NCBI RefSeq assembly: GCF_900142195.1
Contig: NZ_FRAB01000006.1
Location: 173,505 to 237,504 of the forward strand
From: Paraburkholderia terricola
Lineage (GTDB): Bacteria > Pseudomonadota > Gammaproteobacteria > Burkholderiales > Burkholderiaceae
Reading direction: 5' to 3'
DNA: 64,000 bases
The notes under the pieces were generated by a model. It was given only the letters and a program-made list of their open reading frames with translations, did no database searches and had not been told where the DNA came from. Position 1 is the first letter of the stretch; each line of letters opens with the position of its first letter. A program made the translations under genes and the position numbers. Shown piece after piece: positions 36,951 to 46,010 of the stretch.

Positions 36951-37462
36951 TGAAAACGCTGGCGATCGAACCGTTGACCAAGGAAGCGTTCGCCGCATTC
37001 GGCGACGTCATCGAACTCGAAGGCGCGAAGCAGATTCCGATCAATCTCGGCACGACGATCCGCTATCACGATCTCGCGAAAGTGGACGTCACCGACGAGA
37101 ACGGCCGCACGCTGGTGAACCTGTTTCGCGGACAGCCGCGCACGTTGCCGTTCGAGGTGACGATGCTGGAGCGTCATCCGCTAGGCAGCCAGGCGTTCGT
37201 GCCGCTGAACGACAAGCCGTATCTCGTGGTGGTGGCGCCGGCGGGTGAACTCGACGCGCAGCGGATTCGCGCATTCGTGACGAGCGGCTGGCAGGGCGTC
37301 AATTATGCGAAGGGCGTTTGGCATCATCCGCTGATCGCGCTGGGCGAGGTGAGCGACTTCATCGTCGTGGATCGCGGCGGCGAGGGGCTCAATCTGAATG
37401 AGCAGGATCTGGCTGAATCGCTGTGGCTCACCGAGGATGCGTTGAGCGCGGTGACTGTTTGA
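36947..37462 (+). CDS. allA: Ureidoglycolate lyase
   Basis: A 171-residue cupin-like enzyme that cleaves ureidoglycolate to glyoxylate and urea. It opens [19 protein letters not shown] and has [33 protein letters not shown] and the C-terminal [16 protein letters not shown], all family marks. The start lies in an ATGATG whose first ATG overlaps the alc stop; the second (36950) is an alternative. A strong terminator follows, ending this arm of the pathway. Confidence 0.94.
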   Translation: MMKTLAIEPLTKEAFAAFGDVIELEGAKQIPINLGTTIRYHDLAKVDVTDENGRTLVNLFRGQPRTLPFEVTMLERHPLGSQAFVPLNDKPYLVVVAPAGELDAQRIRAFVTSGWQGVNYAKGVWHHPLIALGEVSDFIVVDRGGEGLNLNEQDLAESLWLTEDALSAVTV

Positions 37463-37504
37463 AGCGCATTGCTTCGGCGCAATGAGCGGGTTGTTGATGC
37501 TGAT

Positions 37505-37542
37505 GCGAAAGCCCACGGCGCAGGCCGTGGGCTTTCGCTTTT
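37505..37542. terminator. Strong terminator between allA and hipA
   Basis: A perfect 15-bp stem (37505-37519 and 37524-37538) with loop GCAG, then TTTT. It lies between convergent genes and may serve both. Confidence 0.9.
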
Positions 37543-37574
37543 GTGAGCGCAGGCGATGGACGGGATCGGCGTGT

Positions 37575-38930
37575 TCAGCCACGCTTGGCGAGTAGCGGTG
37601 AGCGCCCGATTACTTCACGCGCGCGTTCCGCCGGCTCAGGTGCGGAAAAGCCGGCGGCTTCGATCGCCGGTTTGAGTCCCTTGAACTGAAGGCTTTTTTT
37701 CGGCGACCGCAATGAGGTCATTCCGTCGTCCCATGCGTGCAGCATCTGCTTGGCGACGTTGCGCCATGGCGACTCATTGCGTGCCGCTTCGATCAACTCG
37801 TGACCGACTGCGACGGCCGAATCGCACAATGCTTCGACCATCTGCGCATATTGCCGCGGCGGAATCCCCATGCGGGTGTTGAAAAAACGCTCCAGTGTTT
37901 TGCCGGCCGCCCAGCTTTTGCGGCCGTCGATCGGAAGCCCCGGCGGGTTGGCGGCGAAACGCGGATAAGCCTGAGTCGTGACGATGTCGTAGACGGGCGT
38001 GAACGTGACGTCGTCCACCGACGTGTAGAGCAGCGCGATGTTCTTCGTATGACAGTCGGCGTTGCGCACGACATAGTTGGTCAGCAGATGCCAGCCGAGC
38101 CGTTCGAGTTGCTGCCGCATGCTGTCGCGATCGAGCAGATAGGCCTTCGCGGCATTGAGCATCTTTTCGCTGGTGGAGTTGTATTTCTCATGCGGCGGTA
38201 AGCCCAACAGGCCGCACAGGTCCTCGACACCATACGCCGGCAATCCGTGCGCATCCACGTCGAAACGTTCGACGATCAGCGCCCGGCCATCGTCCGACAT
38301 CTGCGTACGCGCGACCGGCGCCACACCGAGCCGTTCGAGTACGCGCATCGAATGGAACTCGTTGAAGCCGAGAAACGGCGTGTTGTCGTCGGAGCCTTTG
38401 ACGATATGGCGGCTCGTGCGAATCGTCGGTTTGCCCAGTGTCACCGGCATTGGCGTGGAGGTGCCGGGGGCCTGGGCTTGCGGCGCGATGAACTTCGGCA
38501 CCGCGCCGGAAATGGCGGCGCGCGCGTAGTCGCGCACCAATGCGGCGAAATGCTCGGCCGTGTTGTCGCCGTGCAGAATATCCCGCACGTCCAGCGCTTG
38601 CAGGTCGGTGCCTGGCGGCATGCCCTCGGGTGTGACGGTGACGCGTCCGATCCCCATCGCGCCCACCACGGCCAGCAGCGAGAGATCGGTGCCGTCGAGC
38701 AAGGGCCCGAATTGTTCGCGAATCAGGTTCAGCAGATAACCTTCCGGCAGGTTCTGCCGGAAAAACGGATGCAGGTCGCGCGGCCAGCGCCACGCTTCTT
38801 CACGCACCGGCATGGTCAGGCTGACGAAGTCGGCGGCCGTCGCGTCGCGGTTGTATTTGAGGACATAGTCGTCACGCTCGCGAAACAGCGTGGCGACGTT
38901 CTTGCCCAGCACCTGGACGTCGAGCCTCAT
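37575..38930 (-). CDS. hipA: HipA-type serine/threonine kinase toxin
   Basis: A 451-residue protein with the HipA N-terminal subdomain (FRQNLPEGYLLNLI) and the kinase core: ISGAVPKF (nucleotide loop, like ISGAQEK), ERFDVDAHGLP, the catalytic loop NADCHTKNIAL with Asp at about residue 292, and YDIVTT for the metal Asp. These suggest an active kinase; E. coli HipA phosphorylates GltX. Start at 38930, in an ATGA overlap with hipB. The pair interrupts the purine island between allA and puuD. Confidence 0.92.
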   Translation of the reverse strand: MRLDVQVLGKNVATLFRERDDYVLKYNRDATAADFVSLTMPVREEAWRWPRDLHPFFRQNLPEGYLLNLIREQFGPLLDGTDLSLLAVVGAMGIGRVTVTPEGMPPGTDLQALDVRDILHGDNTAEHFAALVRDYARAAISGAVPKFIAPQAQAPGTSTPMPVTLGKPTIRTSRHIVKGSDDNTPFLGFNEFHSMRVLERLGVAPVARTQMSDDGRALIVERFDVDAHGLPAYGVEDLCGLLGLPPHEKYNSTSEKMLNAAKAYLLDRDSMRQQLERLGWHLLTNYVVRNADCHTKNIALLYTSVDDVTFTPVYDIVTTQAYPRFAANPPGLPIDGRKSWAAGKTLERFFNTRMGIPPRQYAQMVEALCDSAVAVGHELIEAARNESPWRNVAKQMLHAWDDGMTSLRSPKKSLQFKGLKPAIEAAGFSAPEPAERAREVIGRSPLLAKRG

Positions 38931-39223
38931 GAATTCTGATCCGGCATGCGTTGCTCGGCGAGGATGTCTTCGAGCGTGCGTGCGTGCCCATGCGCCACGA
39001 CCTTGAGATCGTAGCCCGCCGCTTCGAGCAGGCGTACGAGGACGGACACGCTCATGTCGTTTTTAGCGAGCGTTTCCATGCGTGCGACCGTAGTGCGAGC
39101 AACACCGGCCCGGCGCGCCAGTTCTTCTTGCGAGAGCCTGGTTTCGCGCCGTATGGCGCGCAGCATATCGGAGACGTCAGCGAGATTGGTCATTTGTAGC
39201 CCCAAGGCCTCAATTTTCATCAT
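38927..39223 (-). CDS. hipB: HipB-like XRE antitoxin
   Basis: A 98-residue DNA-binding antitoxin: VSDMLRAIRRETRLSQEELARRAGVARTTVARMETLAKNDMSVS in part forms the helix-turn-helix, followed by LVRLLEAAGYDLKVVAHG. It would neutralise HipA and repress its own operon. The start is uncertain: ATGATG at 39223/39220 or the ATG at 39193 (MTNLADVSD), none with a good ribosome site. The stop overlaps hipA. Repeated TGTAGCCC sites surround the start. Confidence 0.85.
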   Translation of the reverse strand: MMKIEALGLQMTNLADVSDMLRAIRRETRLSQEELARRAGVARTTVARMETLAKNDMSVSVLVRLLEAAGYDLKVVAHGHARTLEDILAEQRMPDQNS

Positions 39224-39328
39224 TTCATCTTTATTGTAGCCCGTGAGCGACAAATCGTGGTCGAGAATTTGTATCTCAAGGGCTACAAACCAGCGGAGAA
39301 ATTCGATTTTTGTGTCCCAAAGGCTACA
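39195..39328. promoter_or_regulatory. Four TGTAGCCC sites spaced 40-45 bp at hipB
   Basis: Plus-strand copies at 39195 and 39235 and minus-strand copies at 39280-39287 and 39321-39328 (the last with one change). The pairs face each other. Regular spacing near four helical turns suggests cooperative HipB operators. Confidence 0.6.
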
Positions 39329-39437
39329 TTTATACGCAATGTCGCTGCGCAAATCCCAAAATAAAAACGGGTTCCCCGCTCGCGCGAAAAACCCGCCTCA
39401 TACCTCACCGAAACCGGGCCTCCCGCCGGCCATTCGA

Positions 39438-40631
39438 CTACTTCACCGCACCGCCTTCGAACCACGCGGCGATCTTCATGCGCTCTTCGTCGGTCATGTG
39501 CGTGACGTTGCCGAGCGGCATCGCTTTCAACGTCACCGCCTGCTGATAGATCCGCTGCGCGTTCTGCGAGATTTCATCCGGCGTATCGAGCAGCACGCCG
39601 GCCGGCGCGCTGCCCATCATCGTCGGATGCGCCGAATGGCAGGCGGCGCAGCGCTGTTGCAGCACCGGCGCGATGTCGGCCACCTTGACCGCCGGCGCGT
39701 TCGCGGCCTGCGCTTGCGGCACCATCGGCTTGGGCATGGTCCAGAACAGCGCGCCGAACATCAGCACGACGCCGACTATCGGCAGATACCACAGCACCTG
39801 GCCGCGGTGACGCATCACGAAGAACTGGCGGATCAGCGCGCCGGCCAGCATGATGATGACGAGCACCGCCCAGTTGTACGGATGCGTGTAGGTCATCGCG
39901 TAGTGATTCGACAGCATCGCGAACACCACCGGCAGCGTGAAATACGTGTTGTGCACCGAGCGCTGCTTGCCGCGCTTGCCGTAGACCGGATTCGGCGTAT
40001 CGCCCTTGAGCATCGCGTCGACCATCTTGCGCTGGCCCGGAATGATCACGAAGAACACATTGGCCGACATGATCGTCGCCAGCATCGCGCCCATGATGAG
40101 GTAAGCCGCGCGGCCCGCGAAGATATGGCACGCGAGCCACGTCGCGATCAGCACATAAGCGCCGACGCAGATGCCGAGCACCGTATCCCGGTTGCCGAGA
40201 ATGCGGCACAGCGAGTCGTAGACGATCCAGCCCGCGGCGAGAAAGCCGAGCGCCGAGGCCACCGCGACCACCGGACCCATGTCGAGCACGTTCTTGTCGA
40301 TCAGATAAGTCGTGGGCGAGAACAGATACAGCACGGTAAAGAGTGCAAAGCCCGACAGCCACGTGGTGTACGAGGGCCACTTCGACCAGTGCAGATCTTC
40401 CGGCATTTCCGGCGGCGCGACGGTGTACTTCTGCATGTTGTAGAAGCCGCCGCCGTGCACGTGCCACAGTTCGCCGAACACGCCGCGTTTGCGCTGGTTC
40501 GGGTCCTGCGGCGGTTTGAGGCTGTTGTCGAGCGCGACGAAATAGAACGACTCGCCGATCCATGCGATCGCGGCGACGACGTGGAACCAGCGAATCGCCA
40601 GATTCAGCCAGTCGGTGATAAAGCCTTCCAT
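39438..40631 (-). CDS. puuD: Membrane urate oxidase PuuD with C-terminal cytochrome c
   Basis: A 397-residue inner-membrane protein. About eight TM helices form the urate oxidase domain (WLNLAIRWFHVVAAIAWIGESFYF, WHVHGGGFY), followed by a periplasmic cytochrome c domain with haem motif CAACH (Cys328, Cys331, His332) and a distal Met. It oxidises urate to 5-hydroxyisourate and passes electrons to the respiratory chain instead of O2-derived H2O2. The start at 40631 has GGAGGAG 5 bases before it; the longer frame is not supported. UraH lies 199 bases upstream on the same strand. Confidence 0.95.
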   Translation of the reverse strand: MEGFITDWLNLAIRWFHVVAAIAWIGESFYFVALDNSLKPPQDPNQRKRGVFGELWHVHGGGFYNMQKYTVAPPEMPEDLHWSKWPSYTTWLSGFALFTVLYLFSPTTYLIDKNVLDMGPVVAVASALGFLAAGWIVYDSLCRILGNRDTVLGICVGAYVLIATWLACHIFAGRAAYLIMGAMLATIMSANVFFVIIPGQRKMVDAMLKGDTPNPVYGKRGKQRSVHNTYFTLPVVFAMLSNHYAMTYTHPYNWAVLVIIMLAGALIRQFFVMRHRGQVLWYLPIVGVVLMFGALFWTMPKPMVPQAQAANAPAVKVADIAPVLQQRCAACHSAHPTMMGSAPAGVLLDTPDEISQNAQRIYQQAVTLKAMPLGNVTHMTDEERMKIAAWFEGGAVK

Positions 40632-40830
40632 GAAACTCCTCCACTTCTGATTCGTTTTATCGCGCGACGACGCGAGTGCCTTGATTGCCTTTTCAGGGAC
40701 CCGCCGAGCGCGGGTAATCGGCATGCAACGCGTGATCGCGCGGAATGCGGGGTGAAAGACGCGGTGCGCTCAGTTCGCACGGCGCCGTTGTTCTGGGCAC
40801 GCGGACCGCACGTCCCCATGACGTGTTTCC

Positions 40831-41184
40831 TCAACTGCCTCGATACGTGCTGTACGACCACGGCGACACCAGCAGCGGCACGTGATAGTGCGCGGCGGGG
40901 TCGGCCACGCCGAAGCGCAGCACCACACGGTCGACGAAACGCGGCTCCGGCACCTTCGCGCCGATCGACGCGAAGTAATCGCCGGCGCCGAATACGAGTT
41001 CGTATTCGCCCGCGACCAGTGCGTCGCCTTCGAGCAGCGGCTGATCGCAGCGGCCGTCGCTATTGGTGAGAGTGGATTTGAGCGCGCGGCGCGTGTCGCC
41101 CGAGAGCGCGAAGAGTTCGACCTTGATGCCCGCGCCGGGACGGCCGTTCGCGGTGTCGAGCACATGGGTGGTGAGCTTTCCCAT
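40831..41184 (-). CDS. uraH: 5-hydroxyisourate hydrolase (transthyretin-like)
   Basis: A 117-residue tetrameric enzyme that hydrolyses 5-hydroxyisourate to OHCU. It begins LTTHVLDTANGRPGAGIKVEL with the active-site His and ends with the diagnostic YRGS tetrapeptide; the HYHVPLLVSPWSYSTY segment supplies another His. ATG at 41184, with AAGGA upstream, is preferred over the TTG two codons before. It feeds UraD and is transcribed away from the guanine-deaminase gene. Confidence 0.95.
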   Translation of the reverse strand: MGKLTTHVLDTANGRPGAGIKVELFALSGDTRRALKSTLTNSDGRCDQPLLEGDALVAGEYELVFGAGDYFASIGAKVPEPRFVDRVVLRFGVADPAAHYHVPLLVSPWSYSTYRGS

Positions 41185-41721
41185 TCGCAATTTTCCTTAT
41201 GTGAATGCGAGGTTTCGGCGGCGGCCCGATCCAGATACGGTTGCGGCGGATCGAGGCTCCACGTCAGTGGCTACATACCCGTCGGCGAAATGAAGCGAGC
41301 GCCGTGGCATCCATTGTAAAAAGCTTGTTCGTGTCGGTGCGCGCGAGATAGGAAAGATAATAGCTGGCGCATGACGGACACTCCGCTGGAAGCGGCCACG
41401 AGCCGTTTCGTTCGACCCGTGCAGTGGATTCGATCGTAGCGGGGCCAAAAAAGACCCACTATATCGCCGGCGTGAAGTTGGGTATCGCACCGGCGCGAGT
41501 TGTCAGCGTTATTTTGACCGTCGAAGGTTACGGCTGTGCGCCGCAGCAAACGCGAGTCGAACCTTAGCCTAACCAGACTCACGCGCGGCGCCACCCGAAG
41601 ACGGCGCAAACACGCTGGGTAACCGGGCCAACGGCGTTCGACGGAACGCGGCGGCACGGCGAGCGTGCCGTCGCATCGCGTTCGAACGGCTTTGCACGGC
41701 AAGCATGAAGCGGAGAAACGA
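41185..41721. other. Divergent region between uraH and the deaminase gene
   Basis: A 537-base gap without a recognisable gene. It must hold promoters for both directions. No clear -10/-35 pair or T-N11-A LysR box stood out. Confidence 0.55.
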
Positions 41722-43110
41722 ATGACGATGGAGCAAGCGGTCAACGAGCCGAAAAGAACGATGCTGGTGAAGCACGCGGACGTACTGGTCACGATGGACG
41801 GCGCGAGGCGCGAACTGCGCGACGGCGGCCTGTATATCGAGGACAACCGCATCGTCGCGGTCGGCCCGACGGCGGAGTTGCCGTCAAGCGCCGACGAGGT
41901 GCTGGACATGCGCGGTCAACTGGTGATTCCGGGGCTCGTCAACACGCATCACCACATGTATCAGAGCCTGACGCGCGCGCTGCCCGCCGCGCAGAACGCC
42001 GAGCTGTTCGGCTGGCTGACGAATCTCTACAAGGTGTGGGCGAACCTCACGCCGGAAATGATCGAAGTCTCGACGTTGACCGCGATGGCGGAGCTGTTGC
42101 TCTCCGGCTGCACGACCTCGAGCGATCACTTGTATATCTACCCGAACGGCAGCCGGCTCGACGACAGCATCGCGGCCGCGCGCCGGATCGGCATGCGTTT
42201 TCACGCGGCCCGCGGCAGCATGAGCGTGGGCCGCAAAGACGGCGGCTTGCCGCCGGATTCGGTGGTGGAACGTGAAGCGGACATCTTGCGGGACACGCAG
42301 CGACTGATCGAGACGTATCACGACGAAGGGCGTTACGCGATGCTGCGTATCGTGGTCGCGCCATGCTCGCCGTTTTCCGTGAGCCGCGATCTGATGCGCG
42401 AATCGGCGGTCATGGCAAGGCAATACGGCGTGTCGCTGCACACGCATCTCGCGGAAAACGTCAACGACATCGCGTACAGCCGCGAGAAGTTCGGCATGAC
42501 GCCGGCCGAATATGCGGAAGACCTCGGCTGGGTCGGCCATGACGTTTGGCACGCGCACTGCGTGCAACTCGACGAAACCGGCATCGAACTATTCGCGCGC
42601 ACCGGCACGGGCGTCGCGCACTGTCCGTGCTCGAACATGCGGCTCGCGTCGGGCATCGCGCCGGTCAAGCGGATGCGTCTTGCGGGCGTGCCGGTGGGAT
42701 TGGGCGTCGACGGTTCGGCATCGAACGACGGCGCGCAGATGATCGCGGAAGTGCGTCAGGCGCTGCTGTTGCAGCGAGTCGGTTTCGGCCCGGATGCGAT
42801 GACCGCGCGCGAAGCCCTGGAAATCGCGACGCTCGGCGGCGCGCAGGTGCTCGGTCGCGACGACATCGGCGCCTTGGCGCCGGGCATGGCGGCGGACTTC
42901 GTGTCGTTCGATCTGCGTCAGCCGCTCTTCGCGGGCGCGTTGCACGACCCGGTCGCGGCGCTGGTGTTCTGCGCGCCGTCGCAGGTGAGCTACAGCGTGA
43001 TCGGCGGCAAGGTAGTCGTGAAGGACGGACGGTTGACGACGCTGGAACTCGGACCGGTCATCGAGCGGCATAACCGCTTGGCGCGGACGCTTTACGAGGC
43101 GGCGGCGTAA
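41722..43110 (+). CDS. 8-oxoguanine/guanine deaminase-type amidohydrolase
   Basis: A 462-residue zinc amidohydrolase of the ATZ/TRZ group. Metal ligands fit: GLVNTHHHMYQSLTRALP, LHTHLAENVNDIAYS, AHCVQLDETGI and GVDGSASND. The wording of these segments is closest to bacterial 8-oxoguanine deaminases, which also act on related oxopurines, giving urate or xanthine. It therefore feeds the pathway above PuuD. ATG at 41722 has GGAG just upstream; a later ATG (MLVKHADVLVTMD) is possible. It converges on a LysR gene. Confidence 0.85.
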   Translation: MTMEQAVNEPKRTMLVKHADVLVTMDGARRELRDGGLYIEDNRIVAVGPTAELPSSADEVLDMRGQLVIPGLVNTHHHMYQSLTRALPAAQNAELFGWLTNLYKVWANLTPEMIEVSTLTAMAELLLSGCTTSSDHLYIYPNGSRLDDSIAAARRIGMRFHAARGSMSVGRKDGGLPPDSVVEREADILRDTQRLIETYHDEGRYAMLRIVVAPCSPFSVSRDLMRESAVMARQYGVSLHTHLAENVNDIAYSREKFGMTPAEYAEDLGWVGHDVWHAHCVQLDETGIELFARTGTGVAHCPCSNMRLASGIAPVKRMRLAGVPVGLGVDGSASNDGAQMIAEVRQALLLQRVGFGPDAMTAREALEIATLGGAQVLGRDDIGALAPGMAADFVSFDLRQPLFAGALHDPVAALVFCAPSQVSYSVIGGKVVVKDGRLTTLELGPVIERHNRLARTLYEAAA

Positions 43111-43132
43111 AACCGCAAGAACGGCAAGCGAT

Positions 43133-43167
43133 GCTATCGGCATGCATGCAGCCTGGATGCCGATAGC
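43133..43167. terminator. Hairpin between convergent deaminase and LysR genes
   Basis: A perfect 11-bp stem (GCTATCGGCAT / ATGCCGATAGC) with a 13-base loop. No T-run, but its place between convergent stops suits a two-way terminator. Confidence 0.5.
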
Positions 43168-43181
43168 GGAGCGCCAGGGTT

Positions 43182-44114
43182 TCAGGGCTTGTCGATCAAC
43201 GTCCGGGTCGCTTCGGCGACCAGACCGCGCAGCCAGCGTACTTCGTCGGAGTAGTGCACGCGTTCGTGCCACAACTGGTAGTACTGCATCGGCGGGAAAT
43301 CGAGCGGGGCGGGCACCACGGTGAGCGGCAGGAACTTCGCGTAGTAATCGGCAAAGAGGCGCGTTGTCGTGAAGATCAGATCGGACTTGATGAGCACATA
43401 CGGCGCCAGGTTGAAGTACGGCAACGTGACGACCACGTGACGCTTCAGGCGCTCACGCGCGAGGTGCACGTCGATCGCGCCGCGCTGGCCCACCGAATAC
43501 GGAGTCGGCGCGAGATGCGGTGCATTGAGGTACTGGTCGAGCGTGAGCCCGCCGCGTTTGGCGAACGGATGCGCGTTGCTCATCAGGCAGACGATCTGAT
43601 CGACGAACAGATTCGACAGATGCAATTGCTCCGGCGGCTCGGGCCAGTTGCCGACCACGATGTCGAGCTTGCCGTCCTCGAGCGCGAGTTCATAGTCGAA
43701 GGCGGGGCCGAGCGAATGGAATTCGAGCGTCGCGTTCGGCGCGGCCTGGCGAAAACGTTCGACCACCGTCGGCACGAACAGCACGTTCAGGTAGTCCGGG
43801 CAGCCGATGCGATAGCAGCGGATCGAGGTCGCCGGATCGAAGTTGTGCTGCTGGAACTTGATGCGCTCGATTTCGCGCAGCGCGTTCTGCACCGGTTCGA
43901 GCAGGCGCAGGCCGTATTCGGTCGGCACCATGCCGGATTTGCCGCGCACCAGCAGCGGGTCGCCGGTGATGTCGCGCAAACGGCGCAGCGCGGCGCTGAT
44001 GGCGGGTTGCGATTGATTCAGCTTGACGGCGGCGCGCGTCACGCTGCGCTCCATCAAGAGGGTGTGCAAGACGCGTAGCAGGTAGGTATCGATCGCCTCG
44101 CGTTGCTGGCTCAT
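43182..44114 (-). CDS. LysR-family transcriptional regulator
   Basis: A 310-residue regulator with a classic LysR helix-turn-helix (LLRVLHTLLMERSVTRAAVKLNQSQPAISAALRRLRDITGDPLLVRG in part) and a periplasmic-binding-like effector domain (YRIGCPDYLNVLFVPTVVERFRQAAPNA). It is divergent from the BMP-type ABC importer, 250 bases away, and convergent with the deaminase. It probably activates the importer in response to a purine; inferred from position. Confidence 0.92.
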   Translation of the reverse strand: MSQQREAIDTYLLRVLHTLLMERSVTRAAVKLNQSQPAISAALRRLRDITGDPLLVRGKSGMVPTEYGLRLLEPVQNALREIERIKFQQHNFDPATSIRCYRIGCPDYLNVLFVPTVVERFRQAAPNATLEFHSLGPAFDYELALEDGKLDIVVGNWPEPPEQLHLSNLFVDQIVCLMSNAHPFAKRGGLTLDQYLNAPHLAPTPYSVGQRGAIDVHLARERLKRHVVVTLPYFNLAPYVLIKSDLIFTTTRLFADYYAKFLPLTVVPAPLDFPPMQYYQLWHERVHYSDEVRWLRGLVAEATRTLIDKP

Positions 44115-44364
44115 GACTTCTCCGAAATATATGTTCTGGCTGATCGAATGGGCGTGTGGGTATATGCGTTTTAATATGGACGAAAAACCGCGTCAAGGGT
44201 GGCATACCCGCAAAGCAAGCAGTGGCGCGGGTTTGCGGGAATTTTGAAGGCTCGACTGAGTGGGTCGAATTAGGTATCGTCATCCGGTTGTGGTGACGGA
44301 TCGTCTGCCGGCAAGGCGGGCGGACGCGTTGTAACCGGCAGTCACCGACGTACTACGGAAACAC

Positions 44365-45966
44365 ATGAGCGACTCTTCTTATAGCGACGGCGCCGCCGCG
44401 CAGCCGGCAACGACGCCGGAACAGGCGGCGCCCCGGCTGGTGCTCGAGGGCATCACCAAACAGTACCCGGCCGTGCGCGCCAACGACGACGTCACGTTGA
44501 TCGTCGCGCCGGGTGAAATCCATGCGGTGCTCGGCGAAAACGGCGCCGGCAAGAGCACGCTGATGAAGATCATCTACGGCGCGGTGCGGCCCGACGCCGG
44601 CGAGATCCGCTGGGAAGGCGAGGCGGTCGAGATCGCGAGTCCGGCGGCGGCGCGCAAGCTCGGCATCGGCATGGTGTTCCAGCACTTTTCGCTGTTCGAG
44701 ACGCTCACGGTCGGCGAAAACATCGCGCTTGCGCTCGACGAGCCCTTCGACCTGCAGACGCTGTCCAAGCGTATTCGCGAAGTCTCCGCCGATTACGGCC
44801 TCGACATCGACCCGCAGCGTCACGTGCATAGCCTGACGGTGGGCGAGCGGCAACGCGTGGAGATCGTGCGCTGTCTGTTGCAGAACCCGCGCCTGCTGAT
44901 CATGGACGAACCGACTTCGGTGCTCACGCCGCAAGCGGTGCGCAAGCTGTTCGAGACGCTGCGGCGGCTCGCCGCCGAAGGCTGCAGCATTCTCTACATC
45001 AGCCATAAGCTCGACGAAATCCAGGAACTGTGCGACACCGCCACCGTGATGCGCGGCGGCCGCGTGACCGGTCACGTGAAGCCGAAAGAGGAAACGCATG
45101 CGTCGCTCGCGCAGTTGATGGTCGGTCATTCGCTGCCGGATTACACGCGTCGTGAACACAAGCCGGGCGCGGTGCTGCTCGACGTGCAACGGTTGTCGGT
45201 GACGAGCGACGATCCGTTCGGCACCTCGCTCGAGAACGTGTCGTTCGGCGTGCATGCCGGCGAGATATTCGGCATCGCGGGCGTGTCGGGCAACGGGCAG
45301 GCCGAATTGCTGTCGGCGCTATCGGGCGAAAAGCGCGGTGTGCGCGCCGATGCGGTCACGATCTGCGGCAAGCCGGCGGGGCGGCTCGGCGCGGGCGCGC
45401 GGCGCGCGCTCGGCTTCGGCTTCGTGCCGGAAGAGCGGCTGGGCCGCGGCGCGGTGCCGGCGATGACGCTGTCGGAGAACGCGCTGCTTACCGCGCATCG
45501 CCAGCAGATGGTGAATTCCGGCTGGATCAAGGCGGGCGCGATGCGCGCGTTCGCGAGGCGCTGCATCGAAGCCTTCGACGTGCGCTGCGGCGGCTCGGAA
45601 GCGTTGGCGCAAAGTCTCTCCGGCGGCAATCTGCAGAAATACATCATGGGCCGCGAGATATTGCAGTCTCCCAAGGTGCTGGTGGTCGCGCAGCCGACCT
45701 GGGGCGTCGACGTCGGCGCGGCGGCGTTCATTCGTCAGCAGTTGCTGGATTTGTCGGCTCGCGGCGTGGCGATCCTGGTGATCTCCGAGGAACTGGAGGA
45801 ACTGTTCGACATCTGCGACCGGATCGCGGTGCTCGCGCGCGGCAAGCTCTCGCCGGTGCGCGCCACCGGCGCGACCAACGCCGAGGAAATCGGCCGCTGG
45901 ATGGCGGGCCTGTTCGGCGACCGCGAGGGCGCGGCGCCTTCGGCGGAACAGCCGGCGCACGCCTGA
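44365..45966 (+). CDS. BMP-type nucleoside/nucleobase ABC importer, duplicated ATPase
   Basis: A 533-residue protein with two ATPase halves. The first is complete: Walker A GENGAGKST, signature LTVGERQRVEIVRCL, Walker B LLIMDEPTSVL, H-loop ISHKL. The second has a degenerate Walker A (GVSGNGQAELL) and signature LSGGNLQKYIMGRE, as in RbsA/YufO proteins. It powers the two permeases at 46011 and 47196. The neighbouring deaminase, puuD and LysR genes suggest guanine, xanthine or a purine nucleoside as substrate. Confidence 0.92.
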   Translation: MSDSSYSDGAAAQPATTPEQAAPRLVLEGITKQYPAVRANDDVTLIVAPGEIHAVLGENGAGKSTLMKIIYGAVRPDAGEIRWEGEAVEIASPAAARKLGIGMVFQHFSLFETLTVGENIALALDEPFDLQTLSKRIREVSADYGLDIDPQRHVHSLTVGERQRVEIVRCLLQNPRLLIMDEPTSVLTPQAVRKLFETLRRLAAEGCSILYISHKLDEIQELCDTATVMRGGRVTGHVKPKEETHASLAQLMVGHSLPDYTRREHKPGAVLLDVQRLSVTSDDPFGTSLENVSFGVHAGEIFGIAGVSGNGQAELLSALSGEKRGVRADAVTICGKPAGRLGAGARRALGFGFVPEERLGRGAVPAMTLSENALLTAHRQQMVNSGWIKAGAMRAFARRCIEAFDVRCGGSEALAQSLSGGNLQKYIMGREILQSPKVLVVAQPTWGVDVGAAAFIRQQLLDLSARGVAILVISEELEELFDICDRIAVLARGKLSPVRATGATNAEEIGRWMAGLFGDREGAAPSAEQPAHA

Positions 45967-46010
45967 AGCGAATCGGCACGGCCAGAACCCAACATAACGA
46001 CACGCTACCC

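Noticed and set aside
39243..41069. A 608-codon plus-strand frame over puuD and uraH
   Set aside because: Antisense to two certain genes with diagnostic motifs; no domain of its own.
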